From contig CAZQMX010000008.1 of the NCBI GenBank assembly GCA_964594965.1, positions 1 through 27,270 on the forward strand: a stretch of 27,270 nt of DNA. Reading direction: 5' to 3'. The stretch comes from CAZQMX01 sp964594965 (GTDB lineage Bacteria > Patescibacteriota > Minisyncoccia > Portnoybacterales > UBA2143). Each line of letters opens with the position of its first letter. Position 1 is the first letter of the stretch. Below the pieces are notes generated by a model. That model was not told where the DNA came from, did not search any database, and saw only the letters and a program-made list of their open reading frames with translations. The position numbers and the translations under genes were made by a program. Positions 21,753-27,270 of this stretch are shown piece by piece.

Positions 21753-21842
21753 GTGAGAAGAATTAATGATCAAGAGATAGAGACTTCAGCAAAAAAATTA
21801 GAAGAAAAAACTGGTATTCCCACGGGCAAGTTTTTGGAATAA
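21753..21842 (+). CDS. Possible 29-residue peptide
   Basis: A GTG-initiated frame directly after the membrane protein stop. The sequence is charged and helix-like (EIETSAKKLEEKTGIPTGKF) and ends in TAA 4 nt before the next gene. There is no ribosome site of its own. The composition looks like real protein rather than noise, but it could be a remnant of a longer gene. Confidence 0.3.
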   Translation: MRRINDQEIETSAKKLEEKTGIPTGKFLE

Positions 21843-21846
21843 AATC

Positions 21847-22344
21847 ATGGCTATCCATCCAAATACACAATCCATGCTCTATGAATTCTTACCAGAGATG
21901 CTTTTAGTTGCTAAATATTGTATAGAGTTTAGGAAAGACGTAAATATTTGGAGTGCTCCAGGGTGTTATGGATATCCAGCTGCGCTTTTATTACTATCGA
22001 TTGTGGACAGCATAGGTTCTTGTGTCAGAAAGGGAAACATAGACAATCGATTTAAAATTCTCAATGATAATAACTACTATGGCTTAAATTTAACTAATGG
22101 TGAAATGGAAAAACTACGTAGGAGCTATCGAGATTTGCTTTCTCATAACACCGTTTTGGCGAATAATGTGGGTCTAGAAATTGGTACAAAAGACGATTCT
22201 GTTTTCGAGAATCAAAATAATAGATACTGGTTAAATTTAGTCCCCTTCTACAATATCAACATAAAGGCCGTTAATTCTTTACTCAATAATCCAGATATCT
22301 TAAAAGATAATCCAACAATCCTGAATATCAAAAAAAAGAGCTAA
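21847..22344 (+). CDS. Hypothetical protein, 165 aa
   Basis: ATG 21847, predicted cytosolic and mostly helical. Features: an Ala/Leu-rich helix (YPAALLLLSIVDSIGSCVRK) in the first half, then LRRSYRDLLSHNTVLANNVG and a closing segment NINIKAVNSLLNNPDI. The Arg/His pattern RxxYRxxLSHN in the second half resembles HEPN-like or Abi-type helical proteins only loosely. I do not recognise it. Codon use resembles the neighbours. Confidence 0.6.
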   Translation: MAIHPNTQSMLYEFLPEMLLVAKYCIEFRKDVNIWSAPGCYGYPAALLLLSIVDSIGSCVRKGNIDNRFKILNDNNYYGLNLTNGEMEKLRRSYRDLLSHNTVLANNVGLEIGTKDDSVFENQNNRYWLNLVPFYNINIKAVNSLLNNPDILKDNPTILNIKKKS

Positions 22345-22389
22345 GAACTATAATATTTATTAAAGTGAATTTAAGAATCTTAAACTGCC

Positions 22390-22851
22390 ATGAAATCACA
22401 TATTAAATGGCAAGCGCCAGAATTTGAACAACAGGAAAAAAACAAGTCTTGGTTTGTTATTGCCGGACTAGTTGCTCTTGGTTTATTTCTATGGGCAATT
22501 CTGACCAAGAATTTTATCTTTGCCATTTTAATCGCCCTAAGCTATTTTTCAATCTCGGTTTATGCGATTAAGAAACCAAAGAAAATTAAATTGGCTATTA
22601 CCCCGAGAGGAGTCAAAATTGACAACTCCCTTTATGAATACGATAATCTTCGGTCTTTCTGGATTTTTTACAGCCCTCCTTATTTAAAAGAATTAAGCAT
22701 TCGAAGCAGAAAAACCATTATGCCCTATATTAAAATTCCTTTGGGAGAAACTAACCCGGCCAAAGTCAGGAAAATTTTAATCAAATACATTCCCGAAAGA
22801 AAACAAGAAGAATCCCTGATTGATAACCTAGCCCGGGGCCTGAAATATTAG
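22390..22851 (+). CDS. Two-helix membrane protein with PH-like C-terminal domain (DUF5673-like)
   Basis: 153 residues. The N-terminus contains IKWQAPEFEQQEKNKSWFVI, a motif common in CPR proteins of this type. Two membrane helices follow at about 21-39 and 41-60, then a cytosolic beta-rich domain (AITPRGVKIDNSLYEYDNL, then FWIFYS) like bacterial PH domains. Function unknown. The gene is often seen near recG and tRNAs only by chance; here a strong hairpin overlaps its stop codon. Confidence 0.65.
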   Translation: MKSHIKWQAPEFEQQEKNKSWFVIAGLVALGLFLWAILTKNFIFAILIALSYFSISVYAIKKPKKIKLAITPRGVKIDNSLYEYDNLRSFWIFYSPPYLKELSIRSRKTIMPYIKIPLGETNPAKVRKILIKYIPERKQEESLIDNLARGLKY

Positions 22852-22890
22852 TATCTATCCAAATCTCTGATTTGGCTGATAGATACTAAT
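22847..22890. terminator. Long hairpin at the stop codon of the PH-like gene
   Basis: A 13-nt perfect outer stem (22847-22859 with 22878-22890) plus an inner CAAAT/ATTTG pairing make a 44-nt hairpin that contains the TAG stop. No U tract follows. It may be a factor-dependent terminator or a 3'-end-protecting structure. Confidence 0.55.
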
Positions 22891-22910
22891 CCCGCACTTT
22901 AGCTGCGGGG
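22891..22910. other. Short GC-rich hairpin before tRNA-Arg
   Basis: CCCGCA (22891-22896) pairs with TGCGGG (22904-22909). It directly follows the longer hairpin and precedes the tRNA by 4-5 nt, so it could influence 5' processing of the tRNA precursor. Confidence 0.4.
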
Positions 22911-22914
22911 TTGA

Positions 22915-22987
22915 GCGCCTATAGCTCAGCGGACAGAGCACTTCCTTGCGGAGGAAGGGGTCGTAGGTTCAATTCCTACTAGGCGTG
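22915..22987 (+). tRNA. tRNA-Arg(GCG)
   Basis: 73 nt with acceptor GCGCCTA/TAGGCGT (G-U at the end), D stem GCTC/GAGC, anticodon stem CTTCC/GGAAG around loop TTGCGGA (anticodon GCG), a 5-nt variable loop and T stem GTAGG/CCTAC. CCA is not encoded, unlike the two serine tRNAs. Reads CGC and CGU without inosine. It ends 5 nt before the recG start codon. Confidence 0.9.
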
Positions 22988-22992
22988 CTTTA

Positions 22993-25050
22993 ATGCTTAC
23001 TCTTGATTCAAAAATTGAAGAAATTAAAAAGGTAGGTCCCACTTATCTGAGAAAACTTTACAAGTTAAATCTCAAAACCGTCCGGGACCTATTTTTTCAT
23101 TTCCCCCACCGCTATGATGATTTTTCCAAATTCGTTTCTATTGCTCAGTTAAAACAGGGAGAGATTGCTACAATTCAGGGAGAAATTATTGAAACAAAAA
23201 ATACCAATATTTTTCCCAGAAGAATGACTTTAACCGAAGCTCTAATTAAAGACAAAACCGGGACAATTAAATCAATCTGGTTTAATCAACCCTATCTAAC
23301 CGAAACCCTTAAAAAAGGAAAAGCTGTTAATCTCTCGGGCAAATTGGTTTTCAGAAAAAAAGTTCTTTGTTTTTCCAATCCGGCCTATGAGATTATTAAC
23401 AAACCCGAAACAACCCATACCGGCCGGTTGGTCCCAATCTATCATGAGACCGCTGGCCTGACTTCCCGCTATCTCAGATATATTATTAAACCCCTTCTCT
23501 ATTTAACCGAGAAAGTGTCTGATTTTCTGCCTTTAGAAATCAAAAAAGAATTTAACCTGATTAATCTTAATCAGGCCTTAAAACAAATTCATTTTCCGGA
23601 TAATCTCTTATCAGCCAAAAAAGCCAGAGAACGCTTGGCTTTTAATGAACTCTTTTTAATTCAACTCTCAAATCTAAAACAAAAAAAAGAATTGGAAAAA
23701 GAAAAATCAGTTTTAATTCCCTTTAATCAGAAACTGATTAAATCTTTTGTTAAAAATTTACCTTTTAAATTAACAAATGACCAGAGAATTGCTGCCTGGG
23801 AAATCTTTCAGGACCTGGAAAAGCCTAAATCCATGAATCGACTTTTAGACGGCGATGTTGGTTCGGGAAAAACAATTGTTTCAATATTGGCTGGGCTTCA
23901 AGTTTCAAAAGCCGGTTATCAGGTTGCTTTAATGGCGCCGACTGAAATTCTAGCCAAACAGCATTTTCAGACTTTTAAAACTTTTTTAAAGAATTCTGGA
24001 TTAAAGATTTCTCTTTTAACCAGTTCAACCAAAAAAGCCGAAAAGGATAAATTAAAAAAACAAGCTAAAGAAGGAAAAACCAATATTATTATTGGCACCC
24101 ATTCTTTAATCCAAAAAGATTTGTTTTTCAAAAACCTGGCCTTGGCTATTGTCGATGAACAGCATCGCTTTGGCGTTGCCCAAAGGGCTGCTCTTCAGAA
24201 AAGAATTCATCAAATCCCTGATGGCCTTCCAACTACTCCTCATTTACTTTCTATGACCGCAACTCCAATTCCCCGAACTTTAACTTTAACCATTTACGGC
24301 GATCTTGATATTTCCTTAATTAAAGAAATGCCCAAAGGCAGAAAGAAGATTATGACCAAAATTACTTTACCCAGTCAAAGACAAAAAACCTACGATTTTA
24401 TCAAAAAACAAGTCAAAGAAAAAAAACAGGTTTTTGTCATTTGTCCCTTAATTGATGATTCTGAAAAATTGGAAGTTAAATCTGTTACTCAGGAATACGA
24501 GAAATTAAAAAATGATATTTTCCCCGATTTAAGAATTTCAATGCTTCATGGAAAATTAAAACCAAAAGAAAAAGAAGAAATTATGAATAATTTTAAAAAA
24601 AGGAAATCAGATATTCTGGTTTCAACTTCGGTTGTTGAAGTCGGCGTTGATATTCCCAACGCAACCGCGATGATGATTGAAGGGGCTGACCGTTTCGGTC
24701 TGGCCCAACTCCATCAGTTCCGAGGAAGAATTGGCCGGGGAAAAGACCAGTCCTATTGTTTCCTTTTAACCCAATCACCAGCTAAAAAAACAAATCAGCG
24801 ACTACAAGCCCTGATTAATTGTCGGGACGGATTTGAATTAGCAGAAAAAGATCTGCAAATCAGAGGACCGGGAGATTTTACCGGACTTCGCCAATGGGGT
24901 CTGCCTAATCTGGCTATGGCTTCTTTGTCTGATTTGGATTTAATTAAAAAATCCCGCCGGGGAGCAGAGATTGTTTTGGAGAAGAATTTATTTAATCCGG
25001 AACTAGAGAAAAAACTAAAAGAATCCGAGCAGGTTATTCATTTGGAATAG
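22993..25050 (+). CDS. recG: ATP-dependent DNA helicase RecG
   Basis: 685 residues, near the usual 690. The N-terminal wedge/OB-fold spans about 1-200 (GEIATIQGEIIETKNTN). Helicase motifs: Walker A GDVGSGKT at 287-294, DEQH at 388-391, SMTATPIPRT (motif III), and C-terminal domain motifs VVEVGVDIPNA and QLHQFRGRIGRG (motif VI). The C-terminal TRG region includes RGPGDFTGLRQWG. It remodels stalled replication forks and Holliday junctions. The mRNA is likely co-transcribed with the preceding tRNA-Arg, so tRNA processing may create its 5' end. Confidence 0.95.
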   Translation: MLTLDSKIEEIKKVGPTYLRKLYKLNLKTVRDLFFHFPHRYDDFSKFVSIAQLKQGEIATIQGEIIETKNTNIFPRRMTLTEALIKDKTGTIKSIWFNQPYLTETLKKGKAVNLSGKLVFRKKVLCFSNPAYEIINKPETTHTGRLVPIYHETAGLTSRYLRYIIKPLLYLTEKVSDFLPLEIKKEFNLINLNQALKQIHFPDNLLSAKKARERLAFNELFLIQLSNLKQKKELEKEKSVLIPFNQKLIKSFVKNLPFKLTNDQRIAAWEIFQDLEKPKSMNRLLDGDVGSGKTIVSILAGLQVSKAGYQVALMAPTEILAKQHFQTFKTFLKNSGLKISLLTSSTKKAEKDKLKKQAKEGKTNIIIGTHSLIQKDLFFKNLALAIVDEQHRFGVAQRAALQKRIHQIPDGLPTTPHLLSMTATPIPRTLTLTIYGDLDISLIKEMPKGRKKIMTKITLPSQRQKTYDFIKKQVKEKKQVFVICPLIDDSEKLEVKSVTQEYEKLKNDIFPDLRISMLHGKLKPKEKEEIMNNFKKRKSDILVSTSVVEVGVDIPNATAMMIEGADRFGLAQLHQFRGRIGRGKDQSYCFLLTQSPAKKTNQRLQALINCRDGFELAEKDLQIRGPGDFTGLRQWGLPNLAMASLSDLDLIKKSRRGAEIVLEKNLFNPELEKKLKESEQVIHLE

Positions 25051-25071
25051 GGTTGACCTCGCCCGGCGGGG

Positions 25072-25099
25072 TTGACAAAAAACCCTATTAGGGTAGATT
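25072..25099 (+). promoter_or_regulatory. Promoter with internal palindrome upstream of the zinc-ribbon gene
   Basis: TTGACA at 25072-25077, a 16-nt spacer and TAGATT at 25094-25099. The spacer holds a perfect 13-nt palindrome ACCCTA-T-TAGGGT (25082-25094), and GTTGAC (25071-25076) is mirrored by GTCAAC (25110-25115). This is the layout of a repressor operator. The 5' leader would be about 120 nt. Confidence 0.5.
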
Positions 25100-25224
25100 A
25101 TACTTATTAGTCAACAATAGGGGGAGGCACCTTTAAAATAAAAATCTCTAACAGGAAGGAGGGAACGGAAGAATAATGTACTTTGGCAAACGGTAGTTAC
25201 TAAAACAACGGAAATGGAGGAACT

Positions 25225-25512
25225 ATGAATCAAATACAAACAGCATCAACAACGAAAACGGGACAACAGCAAGCAGAGAAAATCGCCCTTCTTTTGGAAG
25301 GGATAATCGGAAATCAAAAAAGACACGAATTTCCAGAAACAACCTTGAACCTCTTTAAAAAGGCTTATAAGATGGCAGAGAATGGCGGATATGGACTTTG
25401 CCCGAAATGCAGGCACCAAAATTCCGCAGAGGAGCTGAATTGTTCTCCTCTCAACTGTTCCAAATGCGGAGCGGAACTCGTCCAAGAAGAAGATCAAGAA
25501 AATCTTGTTTAA
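25225..25512 (+). CDS. Small zinc-ribbon protein, unknown
   Basis: 95 residues. The N-terminal half is helical and Gln/Lys-rich; the C-terminal half has CPKC (59-62), a Cys at 73 and CSKC (78-81), a zinc-ribbon pattern, followed by an acidic tail. A good GGAGGAAC site precedes the ATG. Expression from a promoter with an internal palindrome and a strong terminator downstream suggest a single, regulated gene. A nucleic-acid or protein-binding role is plausible; I do not recognise the family. Confidence 0.7.
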   Translation: MNQIQTASTTKTGQQQAEKIALLLEGIIGNQKRHEFPETTLNLFKKAYKMAENGGYGLCPKCRHQNSAEELNCSPLNCSKCGAELVQEEDQENLV

Positions 25513-25594
25513 TGACTGAGTGGGCATATGCTTCTCGAGAGTTCACTCATTAAACAAAAGGGTCTTAAGCTGATCCGTCTCACCCTCTCTAAAT

Positions 25595-25637
25595 GCCGGT
25601 GGGAGTCAACATTCAAATAGACTCCCCCGGCCTTTTT
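25595..25637 (+). terminator. Strong terminator of the zinc-ribbon gene
   Basis: A GC-rich stem with one bulge (25595-25607 with 25620-25631) is followed by TTTTT at 25633-25637. The T tract overlaps the stop codon of the convergent GT2 gene. An additional weaker hairpin (TGAGTG/CACTCA) lies just after the zinc-ribbon stop. Confidence 0.8.
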
Positions 25638-27180
25638 ATACCTTTCCTTTTGGCGTTACCCAGAAACCCATGTATTTACCCAGAAGCAGACGGGTTTGGG
25701 CTTCCAATCCCGGAATAGCGCCAAAGACCAGAATGGTAAAAGGAACCAATATCCATTGAATAATTATTGAAAGATGTCTCAGTATTCCGTAATTCCTTGG
25801 TTTCTTTGGTAAAAGAAGAGTGCTGTAAATGGCCGAACCAATTAAACCAATCATAGCCAGAGTCATTAAAGTCCTTGTTATTCTCGGTAGATTATATGAA
25901 AGAATGGTAATATTAAATCTCTGGCCACCGAGATACAAAGGCAGCCAGCCAAGAAGGAATATTAACAAGGCATTAGTTGCCCAAGACCAGAATCCTTCTA
26001 ATTGAACCCAAGTCCAATGAAATTTCTTTCTTAAAGAAATTTTTTTATTCTTGAAAAATCCAAAGAGAAGAAAAGGAATGTTTTCTGCTCCCCAACCCCA
26101 TCTTCTTTGCTGCTTGTAGACATTAACAACCGTTCCCAGAAAAGTTGAAGCCAGGTTAGCATCCATTGAAACCGGATAATACAAGGGTCTAGTTTTGTAA
26201 TTACTATTATACCTTAAAAGACATTGCCAAAAGATTCTTGAATCTTCTGATACCATATTCCTCTGCCAGAAACCAACATCAACCAGAGCCTGAAAACTGA
26301 TTGACTGGGATGAAAAGGTTGAAAGCCGTTCCGGCCTTTGCTGTTGAATCATCTGCCAAAATGTTCCTGAAGTTGCGACGACTCTTGAAATGGCCGGTGC
26401 CTGCCAGATATTGTTGTTATAAACCGGAACCGGCTGGTAACTTGTCCGGGTTGGTCTTTTTTCTTTAAGATAATGGTAAGTTAAACAGGAAAAATATTTG
26501 GGATAGACCCGAGTGTCAATATCAAAACAAGAGACAATAATTTTATCGTAATCAATTTTTAATTTATCAATAATTTTTTCTTTGGCTTTTTTGCCTGCCC
26601 AGGCAATATTAGAACCCTTGCCGGCCTGTTCGCCGTCAATTCCATCGGGATGATCTGTAATCAGAAATTTGTAAAACTTATTAGAAAATTTCCTTTTCAT
26701 TGATTCGGCTAATTTTACGACTGATTGGCCAACTCTTTCTTCAATGGCTAAAACAACAATCATTTTATCCCTGGGATAATCAGAATCAATAATTGCCTGA
26801 AAACATTCCTGGACAACCTTATTTGGTTCCTTATAGACCGGCAGGATAATTAAATGATAAATATCCTGCCAGTTTTTTCCCTTAATTTCTTTAAGTTTTT
26901 TCATCCAGTCATCCCTCATATTTTTCCTCATCCGATAATAGCTTGAACGGAGATGAACTGAAAGATAAATTGTTTTTAAAAGCCAATAAACATCAAAAGT
27001 GATAATGAAAAGGGCAACCCAGACCGGCTTATACCAGGAAAGAAAAATGACAATTAAAATAGTTGACCAGGATAAAAGCCCGGGCAAAATCTCAAAAGCC
27101 CGATAGATTAATCGATCTTTCGGACTCTTCAAATCACTTGCTCTTGACAAATGAAGATAATATTTGTCTTTTGGAAGCAT
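25636..27180 (-). CDS. Membrane glycosyltransferase family 2 (processive type)
   Basis: 514 residues. Two N-terminal membrane helices lie at about 34-70. The catalytic GT-A domain has ILPVYKEPN (112-120), the DxD-type CFDIDTR at 218-224, the acid SEDSRIF at 311-317 and the product-site motif QQRRWGWG at 357-364 (the Q(Q/R)xRW signature of cellulose/hyaluronan-synthase-like enzymes). Four or so C-terminal helices follow from about 395. It would polymerise or transfer a sugar at the inner membrane for a surface glycan. A TTGCCT/TAGGAT promoter places +1 at the ATG (leaderless). No PilZ domain is visible. Confidence 0.85.
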   Translation of the reverse strand: MLPKDKYYLHLSRASDLKSPKDRLIYRAFEILPGLLSWSTILIVIFLSWYKPVWVALFIITFDVYWLLKTIYLSVHLRSSYYRMRKNMRDDWMKKLKEIKGKNWQDIYHLIILPVYKEPNKVVQECFQAIIDSDYPRDKMIVVLAIEERVGQSVVKLAESMKRKFSNKFYKFLITDHPDGIDGEQAGKGSNIAWAGKKAKEKIIDKLKIDYDKIIVSCFDIDTRVYPKYFSCLTYHYLKEKRPTRTSYQPVPVYNNNIWQAPAISRVVATSGTFWQMIQQQRPERLSTFSSQSISFQALVDVGFWQRNMVSEDSRIFWQCLLRYNSNYKTRPLYYPVSMDANLASTFLGTVVNVYKQQRRWGWGAENIPFLLFGFFKNKKISLRKKFHWTWVQLEGFWSWATNALLIFLLGWLPLYLGGQRFNITILSYNLPRITRTLMTLAMIGLIGSAIYSTLLLPKKPRNYGILRHLSIIIQWILVPFTILVFGAIPGLEAQTRLLLGKYMGFWVTPKGKV

Positions 27181-27186
27181 ATTAAA

Positions 27187-27215
27187 ATCCTATCTTAAAA
27201 ATATTGATTAGGCAA
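27187..27215 (-). promoter_or_regulatory. GT2 promoter (TTGCCT, 17 nt, TAGGAT)
   Basis: TTGCCT at 27210-27215 and TAGGAT at 27187-27192, minus strand, with a 17-nt spacer. The -10 ends 7 nt before the ATG at 27180, so the message is predicted leaderless. The remaining bases to the right edge show no gene. Confidence 0.5.
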
Positions 27216-27270
27216 TGAATTAGGCACACACATTTGTCGGTTTAGTGATTAATTAATTTTAGCATCTCAT

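Noticed and set aside
1..27270. Alternative genetic code (UGA as Gly, as in some CPR lineages)
   Set aside because: TGA ends real genes at normal positions (for example at 21747-21749) and conserved glycines in recG and pilB use GGN codons.

Overview
The window looks like a chromosomal segment of a Candidate Phyla Radiation (Patescibacteria, Parcubacteria-like) bacterium. The signs are a low-GC genome with short intergenic gaps, many very small proteins, a compact type IV pilus operon (pilM-N-O-B-T-C, three pilins, pilD), and core genes (tmk, comF, recG) mixed with genes of no obvious family. Several genes have a -10 box about 7 nt upstream of the start codon, which predicts leaderless mRNAs. 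TAA, TAG and TGA all behave as stops, so the standard code applies. The assignment is an inference from gene content; no rRNA or other marker gene is present to confirm it.

Left part (1-9.8 kb): peptide-modification genes. A His-Xaa-Ser repeat peptide (HxsA-like, cut by the left edge) lies downstream of an HxsB-type radical SAM maturase. A full HxsD and a second, miniature HxsD-like protein lie 6.4-7.8 kb away, in an operon that starts from a consensus promoter at about 9.8 kb. That operon also holds a membrane-anchored protein, an intruding four-helix-bundle gene bounded by inverted AC-rich repeats, a histidine phosphatase, an HExxH metalloprotein and tmk. No HxsC is visible. Between the two Hxs groups is a second, separate radical SAM/SPASM locus: a 40-residue Cys-Cys peptide, an intrinsic attenuator, then the maturase. 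It is transcribed divergently from a GT4 glycosyltransferase. A methyltransferase broken at an A7 run, a second histidine phosphatase and a Nudix hydrolase complete the region.

Centre (9.8-18.8 kb, all minus strand): the type IV pilus operon, from a leaderless promoter before pilM to pilD. Two adjacent pilin genes share an identical 137-nt 5' block but differ in the middle. A 212-bp hairpin-rich, MITE-like segment separates pilT from pilC. ComF, which belongs to competence systems, is divergent from pilM; together they suggest DNA uptake.

Right part (18.8-27.3 kb): comF, a lipoprotein metallopeptidase, tRNA-Ser(GCT), a LAGLIDADG homing endonuclease whose 3' end runs into tRNA-Ser(TGA), several small unknown genes, tRNA-Arg(GCG), recG, a small zinc-ribbon gene behind a palindrome-containing promoter, and a multi-pass GT2 glycosyltransferase. 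There is no gene-free stretch longer than 300 bases; the largest gap is the 230-bp pilT-pilC interval.
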